Positions 42,114 through 53,564 of a stretch of DNA of 64,000 nucleotides are shown piece by piece. Source of the DNA: Cladorrhinum sp. PSN259 (taxonomy: Eukaryota; Ascomycota; Sordariomycetes; Sordariales; Podosporaceae). Positions within the stretch are counted from its first letter, which is position 1, and every line of letters starts with the position of its first letter. Where the stretch lies: NCBI GenBank assembly GCA_033725935.1, contig MU867070.1, forward strand, positions 124,001-188,000, written 5' to 3'. A model generated the notes under the pieces. That model was given only the letters and a program-made list of their open reading frames with translations, searched no databases and was not told the origin of the DNA. The position numbers and the translations under genes were made by a program.

Positions 42114-44091
42114 ATGGCTTCCTTGACCATGACGACGGAGGAGTTCTACCTCCAACACTCTGAACGATACAAGAAGCTAGTTGGTGCTTTCAAACCCGGC
42201 CCTTCCGCCGCTAAACCGACGGACCCAAACCCTGATATCATCGTCAGCGCTCGCATTCGCCCAATGCTGGAGGATGAAACCTCGCAGGGATTCCCAGAGG
42301 CAGTCCATCCACGCACAAAAGGGAGTTTCAACACGGTTGACTTACACGAGCTGAGAAGGCCGCCCAGGGGCCTGCCAAGTCTAAATTCATACAACTTCAC
42401 TGTTGACCACGTATTTGGTTCAGATTCCACCACTGCACAGATCTACGACTCCCTCGTTCAGCCCCTTATCCCTTGGGCATGGGGAGGAGGCGTCGCAACA
42501 TTGTTTGCCTACGGCCAAACAGGGTCAGGGAAAACATTTACTGTCAGTGGGCTAGAGCGGCATGTTGCCGATACCCTGCTGGACGGAAGTCTCGAAGGCG
42601 AACGCAGTATTTACATTTGCATCATTGAATTAGCTGGGCAGACTGCATATGGTAATTATCACCCCTTTTGTTTACTTGTCTCATCCTACTGACCAACTGC
42701 CAAAGACCTCCTCAACGGCCGCAGGCAAATTTCTGTACTCGAAGACTCCTTCGGCACTACCCAGCTCGCAGGTGCTCTCGAGCATCAGATATCCTCCAAA
42801 CCAGCCCTTCTGGAATACATCGACGCCGCCGCTGCCCTCCGCGCTACCTCTCCAACCCTCAAGAACGACACTTCCTCCCGTTCTCACGCCATCTGTCGCA
42901 TCCGAATCGAGAACCCCTCCCTTCCATCCGAAGAAGATGGTCTCCTCTACCTCGTCGACCTCGCCGGCTCCGAAGCAGCCCGTGACAAGGTCATCCACGA
43001 CGCCACGCGGATGAAGGAAGCCCGCGAGATCAATACCTCGCTTTCAGTCCTCAAGGACTGTATCCGAGGGCGCGCGCTCGCGGACGCTGAAGTCATCTCC
43101 AAGCCTGGCAAAAAGGCGTACGTGCCATACAGACAGAGCACGCTGACCAAGACGCTCAAGCACGTGTTTGATCCCGCCAGTTCGCGGAGCTGCAAGACTG
43201 TGGTGGTGGCGTGCGTCAACCCGTGCTTGGCGGATGTGTTTGCTAGTAAGAATACCTTGCGGTATGCCGAGCTTTTGAGAGTTCCGGTGGCCAAGGCGAA
43301 GGCGGTGGTTTATGATCCGGCCGTGCCGGCGACGTGGAATAACGAGCAGTTGAGGAATTGGATTGAAGAGAATGTACGGTACTCCCCTCCGCTTAACCCT
43401 TTTCGTGCTTGCTGTTTTTTGTTTTGTTTTTTTTTGCTAATGCTTTTTTCTTTAGTCTGGAACACCCAAAGTTGATGGGTCCCTGCTTGCGCCGACGGAA
43501 TCCGGACCTCAGCTACTTCGTCTGCCGATCCCCGAGTTTCTCTCTCGGTGCCTCAAGACTTCTGGTGTCTCTCAGGAACAGGCGCAAGCTTTCCACTCCA
43601 AGTTCTGGAAGCTGCATGTTGATTCCACCAAGGCTACCCCTAGCTTCAAGGCTACCGCGGCGACATCGGATGCGGCAGTGAAGAAAGTGACGCAGGGATT
43701 GTCTCGCATGGAGCTTTTGGATTCCAGTGCTGACCCGGAACCGGGTGCCGAGAACATCCCTTTCAAGCAGAGGATTCGGCCTGGGATGGTGGTTAGCTGG
43801 ACACCTGCGGGGCAATATGCCACGTTTGCTTCCGGGGCTGCGGGTAAGAGTTTGGTGACGGTGTTATCTCCTGTTCATGTTGTAGGGGAGAGGGTAAGGG
43901 ATGTTATTGGGGCCACTGTGAAGGCTGATGATACGGAAAAGTATTTGTGCGCCATGATGACGCCTGCCATCCTGCCTGGGGCGTATGATTTGAGTTTGTG
44001 GCGGCAGGTGGTGGTGAGCGTGCAGAAGATGGAGAGCGAGGTCCTGCTGGAGTGGGACTCTGCGACGAGGTATTATTATATGACTGTTTAG
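42114..44091 (+). CDS. Kinesin motor-domain protein (3 exons)
   Basis: Exons 42114-42651, 42706-43373 and 43456-44091 give 613 aa; both introns are GT-AG and the frames join exactly. First in-frame ATG is 42114 (ACC-ATG-G). ATP-dependent microtubule motor: start of the head DIIVSARIRPMLEDE, P-loop GQTGSGKT near residue 133, switch I NDTSSRSH, switch II DLAGSE near 264, and YRQSTLTKTLKHVF / NTLRYAELLRV at the end of the head (about 400). The motor is N-terminal and preceded by only about 40 residues. The tail (about 400-613) lacks an obvious coiled coil and has a small beta-rich C-terminal segment. The layout is most like the compact KIF24/kinesin-13-type fungal proteins, but subfamily assignment is uncertain. 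Confidence 0.93.
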
Positions 44092-44150
44092 ATAAGTCCC
44101 GAGCATTCGGGTTTTATGTAAATGTAGAAATGACCGATATATCTTGATAT

Positions 44151-44980
44151 TTAGGGCTCCTTATCTTTTCCCTTCTCAGACCAGGTGTGCTCTTTCGTTG
44201 AGGAATCAGCCTTGTCGTCATCGGATTCCGAAGCGGGGTGCCGGATCGTCACTGTCTTCTTGGGAGATGGTATTGGCTTATCCTTGCTCTGTTCAGTTTT
44301 CTTGCCCGTGGGCGGTGGCTGTTTCCTTTCTTTCCCTTCTTTTGTGCCCGGTATATGGGCTTTCTCTCCTATCTTTGTATTTTTGTCTCTTTCTCCTTGC
44401 CTTCCTTTCCCCTCCTCTGCTCGCCCTTGTGTGTCAACTTCAAACTGTTCGGTGCTCAGCTGTTTCAGAATGGACCGAGGCTTTTTAGTAGTGTTTCGGC
44501 TCTCTCTTCTAATCTCTCCGTGCGTTTCTGGCTGTTTTTTTGTTCTTACAAATACCGGGACGCTGTTTGTCCCATGTTAGGGATGTTTTCTTCAAAAGTC
44601 TCGGTTGAAATGGGGTCTTACCCTGGGCTAGGCGGTAATGATGAGGATGTCAAGGAAGATGAAGACGAAGATGAAGTTGACAAGGATGTCACGGTTGAAG
44701 GGAGTGTGTTGGAAGAAGATGGGCACCAGCCCCCTGAGGCGGTGGCGCTGGACCGGCTGCACTGCCGCTGCACCTTGACATATTGCTTGAGGCCTCTGAT
44801 GATGGAGAGAATAAAGCAACCGATGAGTAATCCGCCAAGCAACAGGCCCCCGAGGACAGCTAGGAGTATGATTACATTGGAATTGTCGTCATGGGGATTC
44901 GACCTTGAAGGGTAAGTCCTTGGTGCGTTGATGGCATCTCGGGGGTTGATGATTGGCCGGGTGAGCGGAGGGAAAAACAT
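44151..44980 (-). CDS. Single-pass membrane protein with long lysine-rich cytoplasmic tail (2 exons)
   Basis: Exons 44980-44622 and 44562-44151 give about 256 aa. The intron (44563-44621) has a GTAAGA donor, a CTAAC branch site and a CAG acceptor, and splicing opens a further 137 codons that would otherwise be missed. One strong transmembrane helix lies about residues 37-60 (VIILLAVLGGLLLGGLLIG). It is preceded by a short Pro/Arg-rich N-terminus and followed by a Ser-rich stretch and then a highly charged tail (KKPRSILKQLSTEQ, KGKDKEP at the end). No family recognised. The stop is only 59 bp from the kinesin stop (convergent). Several frames on the plus strand over this gene are antisense shadows. 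Confidence 0.7.
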
Positions 44981-45716
44981 TATTTCATCTGGCTGGCTAG
45001 CAGGGGCAGCAGGGGAGAGAGAAAAAGGGTCTACGCAGTGCTAAAACATCTCATTTCAAGCGCTTGGGCTAAGATTCTACTGCAGTGCTATTTGCTGCTT
45101 CTTAGGTGCTGTCTTTAGGCAGTCCTTAAGCCCGACTTTCAGCGCCGTAACAAACACTAGATTTTCAGTGCTATATTTTGGTTGCAAACGGGAGGATCAT
45201 ATATGCTGTGAGCCTGTGATCACCTTCCATGTCGTCCTCTAGTTTGCAGCGAACAGTGTGGTACGTGAATGTGCGAGATTTGGCACTTTGCACGTAAAAT
45301 ATTATTGCCATGAATACTTCCTCCCTTCTTTTCAGATACCTACCAACCATGGCAAAAGCGACAATTTCCAAGAACTGCTGTTGTGATAACCTCGTGAATG
45401 GCGCCGGGAATGTCCCGCTGTAATGATCGCTATTTCCAGACCCCAAATTGGGCGCTAAACCTCTTAGAGCAGGAGGTTCAGTGAATCAGAGGTGCCGAAG
45501 GCGTCAGTGATTGGCTGTCTGCCGTGATTTGTTGCGTGTCACAGCGCGGCATCTCCCCGCCATCCCGTCCCCACCTCGCTGTTTTACACGTCAACAAGCA
45601 CTGGACCAACCTGGAATCCACACTGACCAATCCAGAGTCCAGAGAGTTCCGACGTTTTTCATCTTCTCAACTGTAAAAATTCCCAACAGCTTCTCATTAC
45701 TTCGGATGCATCCAAA
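44981..45716. other. Divergent promoter region, membrane-protein gene / amidohydrolase gene
   Basis: About 735 bases. The minus-strand frame at 45171-45446 is unsupported. The 3' end carries a minimal upstream reading frame described separately. Confidence 0.45.
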
Positions 45717-45720
45717 ATGA
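45706..45720 (+). promoter_or_regulatory. Minimal uORF overlapping the amidohydrolase start
   Basis: ATG CAT CCA AAA TGA: a four-codon upstream reading frame whose stop codon overlaps the main start codon as ATGA (45717-45720). Ribosomes initiating here would terminate exactly on the main ATG, a layout associated with termination-reinitiation coupling or repression. Whether the mRNA 5' end includes it is unknown. Confidence 0.5.
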
Positions 45721-48630
45721 AGGACAAAACCGGCCTTCCCTCTTACCAGGAGGTCACCGGTGAGTCACATCGTCGGCGGCTTCCGAGGTTAAGCAAGAGA
45801 CGTCTTCGATTCGCCGCACTTGGCCTGCTGTTTTTCATCGCGTACGCGCAGTGGAGCCAGCTCTCGTCCTCCACGACTGTGCATCAAAATGCCTCGGACA
45901 TTACGGTACACGGCCTATCTGTGAAGCAATTGGAAAAGGACCTCGCAACATGCAACGAACTCCGGAAGAACCCCCAAGACCCGATTGGTCTCGGTCGGGA
46001 TCGCAACAGTCGGTACATTAACGGCCAAGCCTCCACCCTCATCAAGAACGCGACCGTCTGGGTTGGTGAGCCCGAGCCTGGAACGAGACCAGAGGACGCG
46101 CGCAAGGGAAAAGGCTACAAATGGGTAACTGCAGATGTGTTCCTCGAGCATGGTCTGATCAAGCGGGTAGAGCCGTCAATTGCATCCTCGTCGGTGCCTC
46201 ACGACACCAACATCTATCATGCCAATGGCCGACCTCTTACTGCTGGCATTATCGACATGCACAGTCACGCCGGAGTGGCTTCACTGCCGGGGCTGACTGG
46301 AAATGAGGATGACAATGAGATGTCTTCAGACATCACGCCGTATGTGCGTGCCATTGACGGTATTCAGCCAGGGGATCCCCAGATCCAAGTCATCAAGTCA
46401 GGCGGTGTGACCACGAGTCTGGTTCTGCCTGGTTCCGGAAACAACATGGGTGGCGAAGCGTATGCCATCAAGCATGCGGTTGGCAAGACCGATGGACGCA
46501 ACGAGACGAGTATTGCCGACATGTTGGCCGACCCAGACCGCACCTGGCGCTACATGAAGATGGCATGCGGTGAGAACGCCAAGGCCGTGTACGGAAGAGT
46601 GGGAGAGAGTGGACCGGTGAGCCGGTTGGGCGAGAGCTGGGAGTTCCGTCACGCCTTTGAGCAGGCAGCCAAACTCGTGCGAGAGCAGGATGACTGGTGC
46701 GACTCAGCCACCACTTTGGGGTTGCAGAGCGTGAAGAGTTACCTGCCACAAGAACTCCGCTGGGAGTCTCTAGGTGCTCTGCTCCGTGGTCAGGTGCACC
46801 TGAACACGCACTGTTATACGATTACCGATCTGGAGGCTTTTGTTGATCACACTAACGAGTTCAAGTTCAAGGTCCGGGCATTCCATCACGCCCATCAAAC
46901 ATACCTTGTTCCCGAAGTAGGTTCTCTCCATCAACCCATGTGTTTCTTTTGTCTTTGAGACTGACTGTGCCTATTGTTAGATCCTTAAACGTGCCTACGG
47001 AGGAGACCCCCCAGCATCCGCGTTATTCGCTGATTTTATGTGGTACAAGGCCGAGGCCAACGTTGCATCAGAGTTCGCTGGCAAGATTCTGTGGGACAAC
47101 GGTCTAACACCCATCTACGTCAGCGACAACCCCGTCATCAATGCACAACATGTGATCCTCGAAGCTGCCAAGGGTTACAAGTACGGCCTACCCTACCATG
47201 CTGCGTTGGCTGCTGTCACCACAGCCCCTGCTGAGCGCCTTGGATTCGGCCAGAGATTGGGCAAGATTAAGCCAGGCTTCGACGCCGATGTTGTTGTGTG
47301 GGACAGTGATCCTCTGAGTGTTGGTGCTGCTCCTGTTCAAGTCTGGATTGATGGCACGGCTCAATTTGAGCACCCCGTGGAACTCGACAAGCCTTTTGCG
47401 AAGCTGATCACCCCAGACGAGTCTCTCTCCGAGATTCCAGATGAGCCAACTCGGCTGGATGAAGCCATCTTCATCGGCATATCCAACGTGTTGATCGATG
47501 GAGACTTTGAGCTTGATTCCAACACTGCCAATGTCACCGTCGTTCTGTCGAAGGGTAAGATTACATGTGTCGGGGCCTGTCAAAACGAGGTTCAAGCTGC
47601 GCTCAAGGCCAAGACGCCTCTTATCAAGCTCAAGAACGGCTATCTCAGCAACTCTTTCACCGCGTTTGGCTCTCAGATCGGACTCAATGCTATTGACGCT
47701 GAGGACGAGACCGACAACGGCCCTACTTCTGGCACCTTTACTCGCGGAGAAGACGGTCTTGCACTTGGCACGAAAAAGCTCAACGCCTCGTTCATCTACG
47801 GCGTAACCAAAGCTATTTCGGCACCCAAGCACACAGGTGCCAAAACCCACCACGGGACCAGCGTTGGATTTTTGACTGGTGCCGAGACGCCCTTCGATAA
47901 GAATGCAGTCTTTGCAAGTGACGTCGCGGTTCACTATAGCCTTGACCCCTCCGCCAAGACAGGAAGCACACCGTCTATCTCTGCTGCTGTGGGTGCTTTG
48001 CGTCAGAAGCTGTTGGAAGCAGCTGCCTCCAACAAGACAGTCAAGGACGTATATTCCGAGCCCGCATTCCTAAAGAAGGTCGTTCAGGGTTCCTTGCCGC
48101 TTGTCATCACAGTTCACAGTGCTGATGTCATTGCTGCCGTTCTCAAGGTCAAAAAGACTGTTGAGCATGCTACTGGCACTACCCTTCGCCTGGTCATTTA
48201 TGGCGGAGGTGAGTCATGGCTGCTTGCCGACGAGCTGGCCGCTGCCAAGGTAGGAGTGGTGTTAGCCCCGCTCCTATCATTTGGCTTTTCGTGGGGCGAA
48301 AGGAGGGCATTGACGGGCGCTCCGTTGACCAATGGAACTGGGATTGACAAGCTGCTGGATGCAGGAGTCGTCACGGGTATAGGGCTTGAAGAGGATTCGC
48401 TGGTTAGAGATTTGGGGGTCTTGGCAGGAATCGTGTTTAACAATGGTGGTGGTAGAGTGGATCAGAAGGCTGCTCTGGGCCTGGTGAGTGGAAATATCTA
48501 CAAACTGATGGGGTTGAAGGAGCCTGGGGCCAAGGAGGGACACTTTGTGATTTCTGAGGGAAGTCCTCTGGATATCGGTTCCAGAATCAAAGCTGTCGGT
48601 GGTGGTTTAGAAACCATTGCTGTTATCTGA
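45717..48630 (+). CDS. Membrane-anchored amidohydrolase-superfamily protein (often labelled CE9-like)
   Basis: Exons 45717-46916 and 46981-48630 give 949 aa. A short basic cytoplasmic N-terminus (RLPRLSKRRLR) precedes one transmembrane segment (about 33-44, ALGLLFFIAYAQW), predicting a type II membrane protein with the enzyme on the lumenal or extracellular side. The amidohydrolase metal motif DMHSHAG lies near residue 180. The first half continues with GGVTTSLVLPGSGN, HLNTHCYTITD and HHAHQTY, and ends in the typical AAVTTAPAERLGFGQRLGKI / GFDADVVVWDSDP block. The C-terminal half repeats the general layout (FGFSWGERRALTGAP, ALGLVSGNIYKLMGL) as a second, probably non-metal-binding copy. Fungal homologues are commonly annotated as carbohydrate esterase family 9; the true substrate is unknown. 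Confidence 0.9.
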
Positions 48631-49194
48631 CAGGTGTTGATGTGGGAATAACCTCATCTTGCGCAATCTAAAGATGCAGCGGGCGAGTTAACCCTATTAG
48701 GGGTAATGCCAAGAGCAATAAACTTTGAGAGATGCCGCCATGCACAGTGACAGAAAGAGGCAAGAGTGATCAACGTGATCTGCAAGCCGTCAATATGCCA
48801 CCAATGTTGCAGTGAGCTCCCACGAATGAGGGACACGGGAATGCCCGACGTGCATGTGGCCCAGACCCCACCATCCATTGCCCACCCACCCACCAACCTT
48901 CCTCGTCAAGAGCCACCCTTGCACACTGCAGCTCAACCTGGCCGAAAAGGATTGGGCGACCTCATCAGCTCGATTATTTTTTTCTGCCATTTTGCACCTC
49001 TTGCATGTGGGAACTCCATCCTCCGAAGATTTTTCACCAATGTAGTAGCATCACAAAATCCCCGGACGCCACCTTTTACCTCGCCCACTGCGCCCCCTTT
49101 TTCTCATATTGAAATTGAGTCCACTCTGCATCGCCTGCATCATTTGGTGCCGTTGGCGTCGTGCGGGATACTCGCACTCGCAGTCGCATCCCCG
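48631..49194. other. Intergenic plus ambiguous 5' end of the CorA-like gene
   Basis: The CorA-like frame is open back to 48766, and an in-frame ATG exists at 48826. The translation upstream of 49195 is Pro/His-rich and unlike the rest, so this is more likely leader sequence. Nothing else recognised. Confidence 0.45.
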
Positions 49195-52097
49195 ATGCTC
49201 CCATATCTGGTTGAGGATCAATATGCGGATCCAGTTCCCATCACAGACGCCTGGGCCGCATTCCTCTCAGCAAGGTTTTCGAAAAGAAAGGAGTTGTACG
49301 ATGGGCTTACGGGTCACGAGAAAGAGATTGTGAGGAAAGAGCTTCGTCGGATCCGCTTTCTGAGAGACTACTTTTCGGGTCATCGCCTGTCGCAAGCCGA
49401 CCGGATAACACTGCTCATCTCACTTGAAAATGCGCACAGGCGATGGAGAGATCACGCATCGCGCCGATGCAAAGACGACCTCCCGCGTCTCGAAGTTGAA
49501 ATTGCCAGAGCCGACAAGCAACGCAGGCAGCTCCTTAACAGGAGTCGCTTGATCCTGAAGCAGGTCCAGCACTGGCCAAGTCAGCAATATGCCGACCTGA
49601 GACAGTCAGTGGCCCCGGAAAGCTACATCCAAGGGCTGGAGTCGGCCGATGACAGCATCGACGACAATCCGGGCGAGTCTAATTACGGTTATAATGGATG
49701 GATCATTGCCTTCAAAAAGGGCCAGGGCGGTGTAACCCTGCCTCATCCCCTCTGTCATGGAAAATTCCCCCACCAAAAGATTGCTGTGCAAAAGCTACTT
49801 TACGACAGGGAGAACACTCCGTTGAAGCGATCTTCGGACCGGACACAACTCCGGTATTTTCATCTACAGGCGAACAACATGAAGTGGGTGGAAGATGCGG
49901 TAGCCAGATATTACGACGAGGACGACTCCCTATTTGAGGCACATCGAGGGTTGCAGCATCGAAAACCATTTGTGCCGGGAGCAAAGAAGACCGAGTCCAA
50001 TACTGAAAGGCTGCTGAAGCGCGAGCTCTGGCATGGTCAAGAGCGAGGGGGTGGCGACACCCATATGCCTCCACATGCACGGCAGATTCGACCTCGTTGC
50101 GCCCTCATTCCGTCCCCCAAATGGAAGACAGCAGAGCAGCCTACAACCGGGCCTGACTCGATTACATCCTACCCCTATTCGACGTCTGGATCGCAGGACA
50201 TTGTCTTGTTTATGCCCTATCTGCACTGGGAAGTCGAGAAACGGCTTGTCAGAATGACCAACGTCATTCGGAAGACGAGACAGATGAATGAGCAGCACTT
50301 TGCATTGGAGAGGATCTCGAAACGGAGAGGGACATGGGGCAGCGTCGTGGAGAGAGCCCGCGCTCGGGCGAGACGGATGAACAGCACCACCTCAGAGTTT
50401 GCCGACTGGGATGAGGACTCTCCGTCCTGGAGGCCCCAGTCTCCCTTAGGGAACTACCTCTGGCAAGCATCGAAGCTTTATCAACTTATTGACGAGGCAG
50501 CAGACTGGCGTCTGATTGATGAGCACCTACAGACTGCCTCGCCACTACATACTCGGCGCACCTTGGAGCAGTATTACTATTGGACAGCCGAAGACACTAC
50601 GCACCGTGATCGTCAACAGGTGGTTTACCGAGCGACAAAGACTCGAAGTGATCCTGAGGCCATTCCGCGAGTGGTCATGGTCGACCAGTTGTGGTTGTGG
50701 ATTCTGGATGACAATACGATCCTGACTGCCTTTCCTCGGAGATGGGGCCGAAACAAACCAGATCCATCGGCCGTTCATCGAGCAATACGCGATCATCTTT
50801 CAAGCATCGATGGCAACCAGATCACATCTGTCTACGATCTTGCGCTGATCATCATTGACGAATGTTCCAAGGTCTTCTTTGATCGAACCAAGCCGGATCT
50901 CCGGCCAGAAGTTGTAGATATGTTTGGTTCGACAATTTCCAGCATCTCGGAAAAGAAGTCGGAAGCATACGAACGGTTCGGAAGAGATGTCAAGAAGATG
51001 AACTCCCAAGATCCCCTCCAAACCACCGAAGAGCTGCTCCGAAAATCACTCAACATCAAATTTGAGTGGTCGGTGTTGATGGAAGCACAGAATCTTATTG
51101 ATCAGCTTCAAATCATGCAGGAGATTTTTACACAACAGATCACAGTAATAAGTGATTTTGAAAGAGCATTGCGGTGCATGACGCCTGAGTCACCTGATGG
51201 TTACAAGTCAGCAATCGAACGAGCAGCGGCATTGATCGCCGAGATGAAGCTGCGCAGGGATGAGCTTAATAATCTCGAGAGGAGGCAGGCCAACACGCGT
51301 TCTCAGGTACGTTTATTTGAGCTGAGTCTATGTCTTTTGTTGGTGCTAACACGAGGATAAGCTGCGTGAACTGCTGGACATGAAGCAGCAACAGTCCGGA
51401 ATCATCGAGGCCAAAGCAGCTATCCGCCGCGCAGATGAAAGCGTCGTACAAGGAAGATCAATTGTCGTATTTACCGTCGTCACCATCTTCTTCGTAAGCA
51501 TATTCCAGCCTCCACTCCTGAGTAGTATCACAGCCACGGGGCTGGGAGGCACAAACCATATGGGAAGTCCGATCGAAGCTGACAATTCTCTTTGCAACTA
51601 CCTAGCTTCCACTTTCATTTTTTGCCACGCTTTTTGGAATGAATTCGGCGGAGCTGAACGAGGGCTCAACGTTGCATTTGAGTACTCAGTTAACGCTAAT
51701 GTGTAAGTCCGCCTTGTTCTTTTGCCCAATACGAGACATTTTTCGCGAGTGGTGGCTGAGTAAGGTGTAATCGTCAGTCGTGCTCTCGAGCATAGTAATC
51801 GTCGCCTCCCTCGCGCTCGCATTCAACACAGCAGTGCGAAATGCGGTATTTTCGGCATTTGCCTATTCGTTCCGCTGGTTGGCACACCGAAAGGAAAAGG
51901 TTGATACTGCTCACCTCTCACGGGCTTCGCCGCATGCACTGAAGGAGTTTATGATTGAGAAGCAAAGGGAGTGGGAGATCAAGAACAGTCCAACCGTTGC
52001 AGAAGCGAGCGGCGCTCTCCCTCTGCATCAGAATACTGGGAGGAGGGCAAGTCGGGCGAGTACTATTGGACGCATGTGGAGGTGGAAGTCGGTTTAA
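49195..52097 (+). CDS. CorA-like divalent-cation-transporter-type membrane protein (4 exons)
   Basis: Exons 49195-51306, 51362-51493, 51606-51702 and 51778-52097 give about 886 aa (about 1009 aa if the ATG at 48826 is used). The N-terminal two-thirds is a large cytosolic region with long charged helices. The block VVMVDQLWLWILDDNTILTAF is a hallmark I associate with the fungal CorA-like family that often carries ankyrin repeats; no ankyrin repeats are seen here. After a helical stalk (QQSGIIEAKAAIRRADESVV) two membrane helices follow: VVFTVVTIFF-LPLSFFATLFGMN, containing the CorA GMN signature, and VLSSIVIVASLALAF. The GMN only appears after splicing introns 2 and 3, which supports the model. 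Mg2+ transport is plausible by family but unproven. Confidence 0.87.
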
Positions 52098-52238
52098 AAT
52101 GACGAGTTAATGAATTGATGATGATGATGAATGATGATGAAAAAAAAAAAACTGCAGCGCTTCTATATTACTGTCTCTACAGGGTATCTTATAAAATCTA
52201 ATGCAAAAAAAGATGGAACAATCATGATAAAATTTCCC

Positions 52239-53564
52239 TTATTTAGCGGCGTCGTCTGCTGCGAGCATCTCCGTCACCAAAGCTTGTACTTTGGAATGGA
52301 CGGTCTCGTCGGCCGTAATCAAGCCCCAATTCCCAGTCAGTTTCCTCCCCGTTCCAAAATCGATTTCCTGGCCGTACAAGTCCGTCACCTTGCCCGCCCC
52401 TGATTCCCTGTAAATCAACTGCGACCCGGCGTGATCCCACAAACACCAGGCGGCGCCCTTGTAATATGGCACCCTAGCCTGGACGTACTCCCGCCCGCCG
52501 AGGACCATGGCCGCGTACCGCATGTGCGAAGAGTACACCTCCGTGCCGGGGTACCGCGCCCCAGCCTTCAAAGCCAGCTCGTGTACCTTGTCCGAGCTCG
52601 TCGCGGGGCTCACGAGCGAATCAACAAAGTGAAGATCTTTCAACTGAGGGACGCTCTGTCCAGTCAGAGCGCGGTTCCTGCTCACCATCCACGGCCCCGG
52701 TCCAGAGGTGCTCAGTCCCCCCCTAGTCATGCACCTCACCATTGCGGACCCGTCCCCGGCGACGGCAGACAACATGACGCCCATCCCGTTTGGGTTGCAC
52801 CTATCCGTCTTGTTCTCTTGCACCGGCCCTCCTTCAGAGTCGTAGTTGTTAATCCCCGAAAAGGGCAAATTAGGACACCCCAGCACGCCCAGCACCTCCT
52901 TCCCGTCTTGTATCAGCGCCAAGCTGATCGCGTACTGCTGTCCCTTCAGGAAAGCAGAAGTGCCGTCGATGGGATCCAGAGCCCAGAATCTCCCCCTGCG
53001 ACCTCCCCTTCCCGATCCGCCGAGATCGATGATTTGAAACATTTCTTCTACGCTCTTTGGTTTCGCGAGCAAGGATTCCGCCTCGGGGTCTTCGAGCTTT
53101 GTCGATGACACCAACTCCCAGACTTGTCTAGTGAGGTCAGGATCCGCGCGGAGGGAGTGGGAGTCCTCCTCGCCGACGAACGAGTCATGGGGAAATGCGC
53201 CGTGGATGGCTGAGATTAAGAGGGCTTGCGCGGCGAAGTCGGCTATGGTAACGGGCGAGGCGTCCTGCTTGGCTATGGAGCAGCGGCGGCCGTTGTTGGC
53301 TGTTTGGGCCGTTGAGGGGTTTAGGTACCAGGGGATTTTGCTTTGGGAGGAACCCGTCGGCGTTAGTGGTGTTGAAGGGATTGTTGAGGATGGCGGGAGG
53401 TCGAGTGTCAGGAGGACGCGTTTGGTTAGGAGGGCGGCGCGTTGGACTGCTAGTTCTGCTATGTGGCGTTCGCGGGATAGGGATTTGGTAGGTGCGGGAG
53501 GAGGAGGAGGAGGAGAAGGCATTTTGATGGAGGTTGATGATTGCGGATTCTTTGGTCGTGACAT
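52239..53564 (-). CDS. 3'(2'),5'-bisphosphate nucleotidase (HAL2/MET22-like)
   Basis: 441 aa from the first in-frame ATG (53564); a second ATG at 53522 (MPSPPPPPP) has a better context and would give 427 aa. The frame upstream to 53741 opens only at TTG. Li+/Na+-sensitive, Mg2+-dependent phosphatase family that hydrolyses PAP to AMP in sulfate assimilation. Motifs: AELAVQRAALLTKRV near the start, SPVTIADFAAQ, FVGEEDS, WALDPIDGTSAFLKG (the metal-binding DPIDGT) and WDHAGSQLIYRESG near the C-terminus. An insertion with a Gly/Arg-rich linker precedes the DPIDGT motif. The N-terminus is Pro-rich and could be an organellar targeting tail, but this is not clear. Intron-free. Confidence 0.92.
   Translation of the reverse strand: MSRPKNPQSSTSIKMPSPPPPPPAPTKSLSRERHIAELAVQRAALLTKRVLLTLDLPPSSTIPSTPLTPTGSSQSKIPWYLNPSTAQTANNGRRCSIAKQDASPVTIADFAAQALLISAIHGAFPHDSFVGEEDSHSLRADPDLTRQVWELVSSTKLEDPEAESLLAKPKSVEEMFQIIDLGGSGRGGRRGRFWALDPIDGTSAFLKGQQYAISLALIQDGKEVLGVLGCPNLPFSGINNYDSEGGPVQENKTDRCNPNGMGVMLSAVAGDGSAMVRCMTRGGLSTSGPGPWMVSRNRALTGQSVPQLKDLHFVDSLVSPATSSDKVHELALKAGARYPGTEVYSSHMRYAAMVLGGREYVQARVPYYKGAAWCLWDHAGSQLIYRESGAGKVTDLYGQEIDFGTGRKLTGNWGLITADETVHSKVQALVTEMLAADDAAK

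Noticed and set aside
44238..44915. 225-aa plus-strand frame downstream of the kinesin gene
   Set aside because: Phe/Leu/Cys-rich and low in information. The opposite strand gives a spliced membrane protein with consensus splice signals.
45171..45446. 91-aa minus-strand frame in the amidohydrolase promoter region
   Set aside because: No motif, and it lies in an intergenic interval expected to be regulatory.
48766..49194. Longer N-terminus of the CorA-like protein
   Set aside because: The 48766 start is GTG. The 48826 ATG is possible, but the added sequence is Pro/His-rich and unlike a folded or targeting segment, so 49195 is preferred.
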